The notes under the pieces were generated by a model that saw nothing but the letters and a program-made list of their open reading frames with translations, was not told the origin of the DNA and ran no database searches. A stretch of 45,512 bases of DNA. It comes from Jimgerdemannia flammicorona (taxonomy: Eukaryota > Mucoromycota > Endogonomycetes > Endogonales > Endogonaceae). The DNA lies in NCBI GenBank assembly GCA_003990745.1, contig RBNI01000065.1, positions 1-45,512 of the forward strand. The letters are read 5' to 3'. Numbering within the stretch: the stretch's first letter is position 1; each line of letters starts with the position of its first letter. Of the stretch, positions 32,981 to 43,895 are shown piece by piece. Position numbers and translations under genes: made by a program.

Positions 32981-34860
32981 TTGCCAAGTACCAATACTAT
33001 TTGCAAAGATGTCCTGGAGGCCTATAGGAAGGAGCATGACAATCTCCACCAGACACTTCAGGTAAAATAAGGGCAGCACCATGACCTTTGCAAGCAGAAT
33101 TATATAAAAGAGCTTACCAATTTAACCTTACATTCAATAAGCAGAATTCGGCAGGCAAAATTTTGTTTACAATTGACACAAGGACATCCCCCAATGCAAT
33201 TTTATTTCTAGACATTACCGGTCATTGAATTGACCTTGATTGGTAGCTTAAATCTCTCACTCTTGACTTCGTCAAACTTGCTGGCCCTCATTCTGGAGAC
33301 AACATTGCAGATGCTTTTATTAGTTGTATCTGGGAGCTTGAGATCACAACCAAGGTAAAAAAAGGGGGGCTTACCATTAGGTCGGCATTTTGAGAGAGGT
33401 TCTAAAACAAAACAGATTTTATTAGTTATTTATTTTTGTATAATTTGCCAACTGAATATTTCAAGTACAGATTTTGGCCATTACAATAGATAATGCTACA
33501 AACAACTCAACATTTTTCCAAGTTTTAGTGGCCAGCCTCAAACAGAAAAACATAGCCTTTGGTGCAGAAAGCTACTGTGTGTGATGCCAGGCCCACATAC
33601 TGAACCTCACTGTTCAGGACTATCTTATATACATAGACAAAACATCTGAGAGAGGAGGGGCCCTGAGTATAATTTCCAAGCTGTGCAAACTAGTTGTATC
33701 AGTCCGATCATCCCCACAATGACAAGACAAATTTGCTATGCAGTATAGGGCAATCAGTTTAGTCCTGAAAGAGCTTATATTGGACATCTATATACATTAG
33801 AACTCAACATTTGCAATGATCCAGCACATGCTAGAGTTTGCTGTAGTATGTATTCTTTTTTTCTTCGGTCAGCTAAAGTAACTTGTTTTGGATGATGGAA
33901 AATTTATTTTTTAAAAAAAAAAAAAACAAAAAAAGCCAATAGATTTAATGGTGGCTGCTGACAAGGAAATATGGGCTGAGGCTCTAGATGAAAGTGAGTA
34001 GAATGTACTTAGGAATGTTGTCAGAGTTTTGGAAGTAAGTGGTGGTTGCTCTGGCTCTACACTTATTTTGTCTGCCTCTACACTCATTTTGTCTACCTCC
34101 ATATAATACAACACCTCACCACATATAACTGCCAGTGTTTTGATGATTGTATGAAGAATATAGTTAAACAAATGACCCCGACAATAAGCTCTGCAATACT
34201 AGTATACAACCTTCTGATTGACCAGCTAGAGGATAAGCTCGAGGACAGGCTAGAGGGTTGCAGTAATTTACAGTTAAGCCTGGATCAGAGAGATGTCATG
34301 GAGGTTGCCCCTAGCAAGCTCAGAAAATACTACTCCCAAACAGATACTACCATATACTCAATTAGTACAGGTATGTTGATGTTGGCATGTGACTGTTGCC
34401 CCTTCCAAAACAGAAAAAACCCTACAAAAACTCACTCTCCTTTTCTTCAAACAGTGCTGGACCCATGCTTAAAGCTACAATACTATAAAGATCAGGGCTG
34501 GGAGCAGCACTTCATTGAGAGAACCAAGCAGGCCATAATCAAAGTGTACTAGAAAAACTATGCACCATCATAAGGTTCTGGCCGAAGTCCAGATGAATAT
34601 GCCAAGAGATCCCTCCTATCCCACATTTACTTCAGCAGAAAGAGGAAGAGAGAGCCATTAGTAGAAGAGCTACTGTCAATAGATGAACTTACCATTTACC
34701 TTGCCAGTGACTGTGTGGTCCTGCTGGAGGGTGCAGAGGTACTCAACTAGTAGAAGGTGGGTTGTCAGGCAGATGTTGGGCCAATTTAACCCATCAATCT
34801 AACCACTGCTCTATCCACTGAGGCTTACAGCTGCATCAAACAGACTTCTCCAGCCTGTAT
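32970..34860 (+). pseudogene. hAT-2 transposase, catalytic core and dimerisation start
   Basis: It continues the hAT frame: LYLPSTNTICKDVLEAYRKE, FTIDTRTSPN, LDITGHXIDLDW, LAGPHSGDNIADAF. A clear intron (33355-33470, gt...ag, phase 0) follows, then AITIDNATNNSTFF (catalytic Asp), CQAHILNLTVQDYL, KLVVSVRSSPQ, NSTFAMIQHMLEFAV, ISSAILVYNLLIDQLED, LQTVLDPCLKLQYYKDQGW and DELTIYLASDCVVLLEGAEV. Stops replace Arg (before CQAHI) and Trp (before NSTFA). LINE B interrupts it at 34861-34870 within SLYGMA. Confidence 0.85.
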
Positions 34861-34869
34861 GGTATGGCT
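34861..34869 (+). repeat. Target-site duplication of LINE B, left
   Basis: ggtatggct, identical to 40759-40767 after the poly(A) tail. Confidence 0.85.
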
Positions 34870-34957
34870 CGGAATAAGTCTTTCTTAGCTAACATTCACA
34901 TTACACACACTTTACAACACACTCTCAAGTCGTTTATTGGAGAAAGGTAATAAGGAA

Positions 34958-36981
34958 ATGGCAAACAACAAGTACTCTGGGGTACATACTGAGCAGGGTG
35001 ACCCTAGTGCATTTGACTGGCAGCAGGTGGGGAGAGGTCCTGGCCTGGGGGGTGACATAAGAGGGCTGTTGGCAGGAGGATGAGGAGGAGGTAGAGGAGG
35101 CAGGGGAGGACAGGGGTCTGAGAGGATGAGCTTCACAGAGACAGTGAAGGAGAGACAGCAGACAACAGAGCTGGAGAGTTGGCTGAGGAAAGGCAAGGAG
35201 ATGGAGATGATGACTGTTTGTAGAGGAGTAGCACTTGGGGGTGAGGGCAGCGGAGCTGGGGGAGTAGTGGCTGGGGGGGGTGTGATGGCTGATGGTGACA
35301 GGACTGCCAATTTGGAAAAAAATCCAGATGTGATGGCTGATGGTGCGGCTGAGCAGCTGAGGCTTAGAAGGTAGAGAGACTTGGTGGATAGTGTGATGGG
35401 CCTGGTGGTGGCACTATTACTCAAGAAATCAATCTTAGCATTTGTGGTGATACTGTGCTTCCAGGGCCTGGCAGTGATGGTGAAAATGGTACTGGGGCTT
35501 ATCACTAAGCAGGTGGCTGGAGCAGCATCCATAAAGTTCCTGAAAGGATTAGAGGAAGTAGAGGTGGGTTTTGAGGAGGCGGAGCCTCTGGAGGAGGCAC
35601 TGAAGGTTAGATTGATCATTGGAGAGGTGTGTGTCCCAATGGCATGATGTCTGAAATGGGATCCCAGGGTGGTCCAACTGCTGGTGAAAGGAGTGCCCAT
35701 GATGATGGCAGTGGAGACAAGAAAGAGAGTTGAGGAGGTCATGGCGGAGTATGGCAAGGTAGTGGATATCAGGTTCAGGGTCTGGGAAGGGACCTTGCTC
35801 AGGACTGGGGACATGGATGTGCAGATTCGGCTGGCAGAGAAAGAAGCTATAGGGAAGATGAGGGACTGGCCTTCAGTGATGGTCTGAGGGTGATCTTATA
35901 CAAGGTGACAAGGGTGAAGGGGAGCAAGGAGAAGGAAGAGAACTTGCTGGAGGCACTGGAAGAGATGAGTGGAGCAGTGGAGCAGTGGGAAAAGGCTTGG
36001 AAGTCCTATGTAGAGTTGACACACTTGGAGGTAGTGGATGAAAAGAGGATCAGAGTAGACAAGGGACAATGGGAAATAGCTCAGGGCTGTAAACATCAGA
36101 AGGAGCTACTGGCTAAGATGGGGAGTTGACTATTGAAGGAGGCTGGTGGAATGGTGGAACCAGAGGGTGCCAAGGCGAGTGTCTGGGCTGGCAAGAAGGA
36201 TGGGAGTGCAGAAAAAGGAACAGAGGAGGACAGGAAGGTAGCTAGTGGCAACCTGTTTGCTGATGGTATATTCGAGGTCTGGGAGGAGGACTGGGTAGAA
36301 TCGCCTACCCCTACCCCTCTCATCAGGTGAGGGCCAGCTTACTAGAGCAGGGCAGGAGAAGATGTGCCAATGAAGGGGGCCCAGCAAGTACAATTTGGTA
36401 TGCCTGAGGTAGCAAAGGGGGGACAGGTGGTGGAGGTTGGGGAGGAGGAATTGGTGGATATCCCAGAGGTGTGGGATGAGGCAGTGAGTACCGGGGCTGA
36501 TACCACGATGTTGGATGGTGGAAGACTGGTGACCCCAGGAGGGAAGGAGGTTGGAAATCTACTTTGAATGTACAGGATGATGAATAACCTGGCAGCTGAA
36601 GAGCTTGGGGAGGTGGACTTGAGGGTAATAAGTGATGAGCATTGGACATAGATATTGTAGAGCGATGGTGTAGAGTTGGCATTGAAGGCAGAGATCCTTG
36701 CAGTATATCTGGAGAAGGAAGGGTATGAGGTGGATAAGGAGTGAGAGGCTGAACTAGCAGAGGTTGCTGATGAGAGGGCCAAGTACTGTTGGGCCAAGCG
36801 ACACAGATTGCAGCTCTGGCAGAAGGCCTGCCTAGAATACCAAGAGGAGTTTAAGGAGAAGGCAGATGGAGAGATGAATGAGCTGTTGGCTGGATTGAAG
36901 GCTCAGAGGGCTGAAGAAGAGGCAGTGACTGCAGAGCATAATCTGGACTTGGCGCAGGAAGAGATGAACTTGGAGCAGTAG
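34958..36981 (+). pseudogene. LINE B ORF1 protein
   Basis: The ATG at 34958 (MANNKYSGVHTEQGDPSAFD) is the first in the element and in frame for the first 920 bases; one frame slip occurs near 35885. A central region (about 35665-35885) with VVQLLVKGVPMMMAVETRKR and VVDIRFRVWEG looks like a nucleic-acid-binding fold of the kind seen in LINE ORF1 proteins, but I cannot name it with certainty. The C-terminus (36690-36980) is a Glu-rich likely coiled coil ending MNLEQ. In LINEs this protein coats the RNA. Confidence 0.7.
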
Positions 36982-36983
36982 GG

Positions 36984-39900
36984 ATGGACTGGATAAAAAC
37001 ACTATATGTCAATATGAATAGTACAACCAATATTTTTTCACTGAACATAAATGGGTTATGGGGTGCTTCTCAATGAAGGAACATTTTTACTTAGCTGAAG
37101 GGATTGGAGGCCGATCTCTTCCTCTTACAGGATGTCAGATGTGACAAGGACTTGGATAAACTGGAATGGATGAAGGAATGGGAGGATGAGGCAGTTTGGT
37201 TGGGCAAGATTAGGATTCTGATATGGAAAGGCAGAGGGGAGATAAGGAATATGCAGAGCTGGGGGAATAGACTGGTCTGGGGCAAGTAGATACATACTGG
37301 ATGGGAGCCAATTACAGTGGGATCTTGTTACTGCCCTGCTATATGGGGTGAGTGTGTGGACTAGGTGAAGGGTCTTCGAGAGAGTGGGATACTTACAGAG
37401 GCTGGGGTGAATGTACTGGGTGGAGACTTTAATATGGTTCAAGAGGCACTGTTAGACAGAACTGATGGAGGACGAGGAGTTGAGGGTCGAAGTGAAGGAC
37501 TGGAGGCATGGAAGGAAGTAGAAAGGTTGAGTGCTCTGGTGGATGTGGGTAGGAAGTGCTGGGGGGATAGGAGGATATATATGCATTGGGCAGGAGGCTT
37601 GGAGATGAGAATTGATTAGATTCTGATGGCTAGCTGCTGGGGTTTGGATGTTTGGAGGTTGCTGGAGGTGGAGTGGTGTTCTTGATCAGATCACTGGGGG
37701 ATTCTTGGACAGGATCAGTATGGGGGAAGTGGGGATGGGCCTGGACATTGGCACCTCAATTCCTCCTTATTAGATGATAGAATCTGGTGGGATGGGTGGG
37801 CTGCAGACATTCAACTACAGATAGAGAGTTGGAGGCAGAAAGGTATCCCAGTTGGTATTCAGTGGATGCAAATGAAGGCATTGGCCAAGACATACTGGAG
37901 TGAGGCTGGCAAGGAGGCTGGGAAACAGAGGAGGCGAAAAGTGAGATAGGCCTCTAGTAAACTGTCTAGGCTCCTAGGAGATTGGGCAAGACTGGTGACA
38001 TTGGAGGGGGAGGAGAATTGGAGGTCCATAAGAGTGAAAAAGGAGGTTGGTGAACTATAACAGATGCTGCAAGAGGAGGAAGAAGCAAGGGTGAAGGGCT
38101 TGGTGGCTAGGCTATGGTGGTAGGGTTTGGAGGAAGGAGAGAGGCCCTCTAAGTTCCTCACAAGGACCCTTCGGATAAGGAGGGTGCAACAAAGGTGGGA
38201 GGAGGTGCTCAATTCAGATGGTGTCCTGGTCTATGGTATCCAAGATATCCTTGGATCTTTAAAGGAGCACTGGAGTAGATTGTGGAGTGAGGAGGAGGGT
38301 GGTGTAGATGCTGATGCGATTGGCCATGCATTAGAAGATTAGCAATCCCCACAGGTAGATAGGATGGGTGACTTGATATTGCCAGTCCAAGAGGAGGAGA
38401 TCCACCAGGTTCTTGCTGTGACAACCTCAGGTATGGTACCTGGAGAAGATGGTCTGCCCTGGGATTTTTGGAAGAAGATGGTCAGGATCCCAGGAGTACT
38501 GGGGGAGATGATAGTATTGTGTAATCTTATTCTACAGACAGGGAGATGGGTGGGGGAGCAGGATATGGGGTTGGTGATATTGCTCTATAAGAACAAAGGA
38601 AGGTGAGAGGATTGGAAGAATTGGAGGCTGATAATACTCTTGGATATGGACAGAAAGTTGGTTACTAAGGTGGTAGTTGTGAGACTACAAAAGGTGGCAC
38701 AGTAAATCTTGGGCATTGAGCAGAGGGGCTTTGTAGGGGGATGGCTCATTAGGGATAGTACAGCCTGAGTACATGGAGTTATTGAAGGGGCATGGGCTTG
38801 TGGATTGGATGGGCATCTGGTCTTCTTGGACCAGAAGAAGGCTTACAACTGAGTGAGGTGAGTCTGGCTGGCAAAAGTTTTAGATAGGGCTGGAGTTCTA
38901 CACCAGTTCTGGTCAGCAATGGTCAGTCTACTAGAAGGGAGTAGGGTGGTGCTCATGTATAATGGACATCAAGGGGCGGCTTTTTCCCAGGGCAGGAGGG
39001 TACTCCAGGGGGACCCATTGTCCCCCATTTTGTATGCCCTCTCTCTGGAACCGCTATTGGATAGAATCAGGCAGAAGATAGTGGGACTCTCCATCTTTGG
39101 CATTGAGTGGAAGGTGGGGGCCTTTGCAGATGACATGGTGGTTGGATTGGGATCAATTGCGGATGTTGAGGAGCTTAAGGAGACAGTAGAGTGGTATGAG
39201 GAGAACTCTGGAGTGAGACTTAATTGGTATAAGTGTGAAACAATGGTGCTAGGCAATAGTCTAGTGGGTGGAGAGATTATTGGAACAATTGTCCCTGCTG
39301 GTGAGGCAGTGCAGTACTTGGGTATCTATCTTTTGGTATATGGGTCAGTACTACCCAGGCTTTGGTGAGAGCAGTGGGTTGGCATCTGGGGGGAGGCCCT
39401 ACGGAGTTGGGGGGGCCATCAACTGTCCCTGGCAGGGCATGTTACAATTTTGAATGTCTACTGGCTGCTGAAGTTGTGGTATCTGGCATACCATCTGGAC
39501 TTCCCATCCTGGGTGGTAAAGAGGCTGATGAAGCTTGCCAAGGGATGAATCTGGGCTGAAAGGAGGAGTTAGATAAGCTGGGAGGTCTTGTCCCTACCAG
39601 TAGTGAGTGGCAGACTGGGACTGGTTGACTTTCCAAAGAGGCTACACTGCTTGAGGGCTTGGTAGTTGAAGAGAGCCATGGAATTGAGAGGGGGTGGTTG
39701 GGTTCCCCTATTGCAGAAGGTTTGAGAGAGGCAGTCCATGCCTAGAGATTCAACTGATGATCTCCTGTCTTTGGTTGGACTTCAGACCACTGCTCAATTG
39801 CGATTTAAAGGCTTCTGGTGGGGGATAGCAGAGGGGGTGCACCACATCGGGATCCATTGGCAGGGAAATGAAAGAGAGGAGGATTGGGACCTAGAGATGT

Positions 39901-40382
39901 GGAGATGGGACCAGGTGCTACTAGGCAGAGTTCCATTGCTTGAGTTTAACATTAGTGATGGGATAGACTGCCAGAGGGGACCAGGCCAGGATCTGTGGCC
40001 CAGTGGTTGGCAAGGTATAGGAATTGGCAAGGAGTGGGACTGGCAGAGTATTTGGACACAGAGTGCTGAGGTGAAAAGATGGATACTGCCAAAGTATTGG
40101 GTGACTTGGTGGCACATGTTGAGGAGGAATGTCATGCTCAATTACCACTCAGGTTACCTTGTTGAGGGAGGTTGTTTTGACTGTAAGGAGTGCTATAATG
40201 TAGGCCAGGAAGGGGGTTTTGTACAGATGCCAGAACATTGGCTAGGGGAGTGTGAGATACTTAGTGACTTTTGGCAATCTGTTGAAGATCATTTGGGGGT
40301 GAGGGGCAGGGGATCTGGCATACAGGGGCAGTGGGAGGACTTGAGAGACAGACTGGTGGGGGGGGTGAGAAAGGAGGAATAG
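36984..40382 (+). pseudogene. LINE B ORF2: APE endonuclease, reverse transcriptase, zinc finger
   Basis: Single frame of 1132 codons. Endonuclease: FSLNINGLWGASQ, LLQDVRCDK, LGGDFNMVQE, RID, SDHWGIL (residues about 15-240). RT: TSGMVPGEDGLPWDFWKK, DMDRKLVTKVVV, IEQRGFVGG, VFLDQKKAYN, LQGDPLSPILYALSLEPLL and the catalytic FADD (39123-39134), which is intact. C-terminus: a Cys-His zinc-finger region with CFDCKECYN ... EHWLGEC (40173-40255), as in zf-RVT domains. It nicks the target and primes reverse transcription there. About 20 stops, nearly all at Trp/Arg/Gln codons; AYD reads AYN. Confidence 0.9.
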
Positions 40383-40758
40383 CTCACACTAGGCTAGGTA
40401 CTGGCCATTTGAGTAGGGTTGGCAGGCCACTGGTTATTTGTTTTTGAGGAGGGGAGGAGACTGGGCTTGGAGGTCTGGTTGCAGCAGTGACATAGCCTTA
40501 TAGAAGATACCTTGACAGGCTGGTGGCTCAGTTGGGAGATACAGAAGAGTCGGAGGTGTAATCTGGTGGAGAAAATTTGTAGGAAGAGTGGGAGAAGGGT
40601 GGGAGTAGTTGGGGAGAAGGTGGTCTTTGCTTGGGTTGGAGTGGGGCAAGGCCCCCCTATGGAGATTAGGTAGTAGGTGGAAGACTGTATATTTAACAAT
40701 AGACTGGTAAAAAATGGCAGAGTCCAAGTGACTATAAAAAAAAAAAAAAAAAAAAAAA
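40383..40758 (+). other. LINE B 3' UTR and poly(A)
   Basis: About 350 non-coding bases after ORF2, then a run of 23 A. The last bases, aatggcagagtccaagtgac, are mirrored in LINE A (tcacttggact near 27128). Confidence 0.7.
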
Positions 40759-40767
40759 GGTATGGCT
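40759..40767 (+). repeat. Target-site duplication of LINE B, right
   Basis: ggtatggct, identical to 34861-34869. Confidence 0.85.
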
Positions 40768-40906
40768 TGAGACTACCTGGTAATTCCTGCCTCCAGCACT
40801 CCCATTGAGTGAGTGTTCTCAGGTAGGGTGGACCTCATTGCCCCAAAGAGGTGTGTGCTAAATACTGAGATAATCTGAGCATATATATGTCTGAAGTCTT
40901 GGTGGG
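40768..40906 (+). pseudogene. hAT-2 transposase, C-terminal dimerisation end
   Basis: It reads DYLVIPASSTPIE-VFSG, then VDLIAPKRCVLNTEII-AYM, the hAT C-terminal dimerisation motif (compare DYLAILVISVPSEHIFS in hAT-1). Two stops stand at conserved Arg positions. The joint to 34860 restores MA(R)DYL. Confidence 0.85.
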
Positions 40907-41059
40907 GCTTGGGCCACTAAAATTCGGCAGGTCCTGGGGGTATATGGATAAGTTGGTTGGCCTTGTAGAATATTTAATACCTTTCAAAAATAATAAAAAA
41001 GGGAAAAAAAACCTGAGGACTTGGCCTAGAGTTTGCAGCCCAAGTGGGGCAGGGTTGGC
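40907..41059 (+). other. hAT-2 3' flank
   Basis: Non-coding sequence between the transposase end and the tandem array, with an A-rich stretch at 40985-41010. Confidence 0.4.
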
Positions 41060-41570
41060 AGTAGCGGTAGAGGAAGCATGCAATATTTGCAGCCCTCAGC
41101 TAGCAGCAAGGGACAGCCCCAAGCTATCAGTGTCTGGGTCAGTAGGTAGGTCAGTGGGTGGGCATGGGGTTGGCAGAAAGAGTATGCAAAATTTACAGTC
41201 CTCCACTGATAACAAGGGGCAGCCCCAAGCTATAAGTGTCTGGATCAGGGGGGTTGGCAGGGGGGGGGGTAGGCAGAGAGGGGAGTAGGCAGTGGGAGCA
41301 TGCAAAATTTGCAGCCCTTCACCAGCAGTAAGGGGCAGCCCCAAGCTGTCAGTGCCCAGGTCAGTGGGCAGGATCAGTTGGCAGGGTTGGTGGGTGTAGG
41401 GTCGGCAGAGAGAGCATGCAAAATTTGTGGTCCTCCACTAGCAGCAAGGGGCAGCCCCAAGCCACAAGTGTCCGGGATGAGTGGGGCAGGTAGAGAGAGT
41501 ATGCAAAATTTGCAGTTCTCTATCAGCAGCATAGGGGCAGCTCCAAGCTACTAAAGAGTCTGGGGTAGAG
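41060..41570 (+). repeat. Tandem array, five units of about 85-117 bp
   Basis: The unit core is gcatgcaaaatttgcagycc, followed by tccactagcagcaaggggca, gccccaagctatcagtgtct and a G-rich spacer of variable length. Cores start at about 41077, 41182, 41299, 41414 and 41499. Position suggests the right sub-terminal region of hAT-2. Confidence 0.75.
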
Positions 41571-41710
41571 GGTGCTTCTGGTAGTCAGAGGATATTTCTG
41601 GTAGTTGGAGGATACTTCTGGTGGTTGAAGTCTACCACAGATTCAGGCCCCATCACTGATTCAGGTTCCATGGGCACTCCAGCCAGTAGGGCTCTATATA
41701 ATAGCTAAGC
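41571..41710. other. No gene seen; short repeats
   Basis: It contains a 25-bp unit ggatayttctggtrgttgga repeated about three times (41575-41630) and cccatcactgattcagg-type sequence. It lies between the hAT-2 array and the end of element X copy 2; ownership uncertain. Confidence 0.4.
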
Positions 41711-41828
41711 TAGTGCTACAGAAGAGGCACCCAGCCCAACCCCCTATATAAGACTGCCCAATCTGTACAAAATGGCTGCCTAACCCTCATGAAAGATTGC
41801 CTAATCCTCATGAAAGATTGCCTAACCC

Positions 41829-42130
41829 TCACAAAAACTGCTCCACCCACCAGTCCCAGGTCTTGATGAGCCTATCATCCATTGTGAGTGCAACAACTGT
41901 TGTGCCCAAGCTCTCCTTGAAGATAACAGTGCCATGGTAGTCATGTGGTTGAAATAGGATGGCTGTGTTGACCACAAATGGGACTCTGAAACTGTAGGTG
42001 AGGTTATACCAGACTCTGCCACTATCCTCCCAGGTTAGGTCCTTCCTTTCCAGGATGTAAAACATTACCAGGATAATATTATTATCTGTGTATATAGATA
42101 GAGAAATGTTGTGCCCAATATATCCTAATG
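41829..42130 (-). pseudogene. X protein, C-terminal segment
   Basis: The frame reads MFYILERKDLTWEDSGRVWY, then SFRVPFVVNTAILFQPHDYH and VALTMDDRLIKTWDWWVEQF before a stop. It is well preserved and not low complexity, so it looks like real protein sequence. No family recognised. It follows the segment at 42130-42480 after a probable frame change or intron. Confidence 0.5.
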
Positions 42131-42480
42131 TGATACAAGCATACAGTTGGGTGAACCCTTGGCCCAGGACCTCATACTGCCAGGCTGTACTGGTGGATGC
42201 CTGCCCTTAGTCCAGCCCTGGGAGCCCTGGCTTGGAAACCTGCTGAAATGGATGACAACTGGTCAGTCCTTTTTACGTGTGGGGGGGCAGAAACCCCTGG
42301 GCCACAGAAATCCCCCAGGCTGTAGTACTCCAAAAAAGCAGAGCTCCTCACCTTATATGGTATACTAAATTGTACCAAGAATGTATATACAGCTGTGCCA
42401 AGATCACCACCAAGCTGGCCTACCATATGCTCTATCAATCTGCTCAAAGAACCCCAGATCATAGCCACCATTGCCATACA
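42130..42480 (-). pseudogene. X protein, middle segment
   Basis: An open 101-codon frame with AMVAMIWGSLSRLIEHMVGQ, AVYTFLVQFSIPYKV and LEYYSLGDFCGPGVSAPPH. The first 30 residues match copy 1 before its break at 20552. Possible intron boundaries lie around 42240. Function unknown. Confidence 0.5.
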
Positions 42481-42602
42481 AGCTATGTCATGCTCACGTG
42501 TAGTTTGCTCTTCAGTAACACTTCTAAAGTTCTGGTAAGGGTATAGAATCTTGTATATCTCTAGAATTATATCAAAAAGAGTATGTTAGTGAAGAGTGTA
42601 AT

Positions 42603-43499
42603 TTATCTGGGGAAGAGTAAAAAAAAAGGGAGATGAGTGTGGGGGATTTCAGAACTCCAGAACCCACCCTTTACCAGTGTTACAGTATACTCAATTCCCA
42701 TCCAAACCCCCCCTCCTTGCTTTTTTTGCCCCCTCTTTCCTACCACCCAGTATTTGACACAATTCTCACAAATCTCATTGATGTGACAGCAAAGCTCATT
42801 ACTGTAGAGATTCCTTACCACTATCACAATCACCTCTCTATGTTTGTTAATAATGATATGGTTCTCTTCATCATTAGTTACTCCTGCTGGCCAATAGATC
42901 TCTTGGTTGAGAACGATTGGCTCTGATTCAAATATCGACCCCCAAGCCTTGATGACAATGCTGGTACTGCTCATGCTGAACATCTTGCCCTTGAATTTCT
43001 CTATTTGATCAGATGTCAGACATGGTTGAACTTGAATAACTTTGAACTCTCCTTTCCAATGGAACTGAGCTCTGATCTGAGAGACCAAGATAAGTATGTG
43101 GACAGGTTGCATATGGACAGGTTGCATGCAGACAGGTTGCATGCAGACAGGTTACATATAGACAGGTTGTATACAGATGGGTTGTGTGCAGATGAGTTGC
43201 ATGCGGATGGGTTGTGTGTGGATGGGTTGTGTGTGGGCAGGTTGTGTGCAGGCAGGTTGTATGCAAGTGGATTGCATGCAGATGAGTTGCATGTGAGTGT
43301 GGGTGTTTTTTAGAGAGAGATCATGTAAAAATGAAATTAAATAAAACACAGAGATGGGTATTTCAGAAAAAGAACATGAGTGAGTGAGTGAGTGAGCTGC
43401 ATGCTGATGAGTTGCATACCAATAAGTTGTATAAGTTGCACAAGATTGCTCACGAAGGCTTGCTTCTGTTTCTTTTGAGACCTCTATCATGCAATGCAT
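42603..43499 (-). pseudogene. X protein, N-terminal segment with pentapeptide repeats
   Basis: One frame with a single stop. It starts MHCMIEVSKETEASLREQS and runs through about 13 QPVCM-type pentapeptides (43290-43096). It continues with ILILVSQIRAQFHWKGEFKV, AWGSIFESEPIVLNQEIYWP, HREVIVIVVRNLYSNELC and a Lys/Gly-rich end. Copy 1 has the same order with more stops and only three pentapeptides. No known domain. Confidence 0.55.
43090..43300. repeat. 15-bp minisatellite (about 13 units)
   Basis: Plus-strand unit caggttgcatgcaga, encoding QPVCM on the minus strand. Units vary mostly by transitions. A short tgag run (43378-43395) lies nearby. X copy 1 holds only about three units at 19797-19845. 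Confidence 0.8.
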
Positions 43500-43799
43500 T
43501 GACTCAACAGCTCAGCCATCAAAGACATGCCCTGTAACATCCACCAGCCTTTCTTCATCTTGACCAGATGTTGCAAATAAAGTTGGCAGATCTTGCTATA
43601 GAGCTGTGGACCCTAAGAAAAGTACAAGGTGAATTGGGTCATGCTGGGGAAATTTAAATAAACACAAGTAAACAAGTAGCAGCTGAGTAAGCAACCTATA
43701 TCTACTATCAGCTGCTTCAAAAAGGCTGCCACATATATAGCTGTGAGGTCTGTGAATTCTGAGGTCTGAAGGGCTGTTGTGAGTTATTATCAGAATTCT

Positions 43800-43895
43800 C
43801 CCTCATCCCTGCCATTGCCACCACCATCGCCACTACCATCGCCATTGCCATCACTACCACTACTGCCATCACCACTACCATTGCCCCTTTGGCTC
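43800..43895. repeat. Imperfect trinucleotide/hexanucleotide repeat
   Basis: Runs of gccattgccaccaccatcgc type. In X copy 1 the corresponding place (gtagtagtagtggtaatag) is where the poly(A) retroposon inserted. The Val/Met-rich frame over it is a by-product. Confidence 0.7.

Larger units (their letters stand above)
34870..40758 (+). mobile_element. LINE B, full length, plus strand (5.89 kb)
   Basis: Same family as LINE A but in the opposite orientation, 1.9 kb away. It has a 5' UTR of about 90 bases, ORF1 (34958-36981), ORF2 (36984-40382), a 3' UTR of about 350 bases and a 23-A tail (40736-40758). A 9-bp target duplication brackets it. ORF1 and ORF2 are separated by only two bases, suggesting reinitiation. 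ORF2 keeps one frame for 1132 codons with about 20 stops. Confidence 0.93.
26127..41570 (+). mobile_element. hAT-2 element split by two LINE insertions
   Basis: The transposase is readable in three blocks (26815-27106, 32970-34860, 40768-40906) that join in frame once the two LINEs and one copy of each target duplication are removed. At the first joint the frame reads LLKHDLYLPSTN, at the second SLYGMA-DYLVIPASS. The outer ends are provisional: satellite units on the left, a 105-117-bp tandem array on the right. Without the LINEs the element would be about 3.7 kb. Confidence 0.7.
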
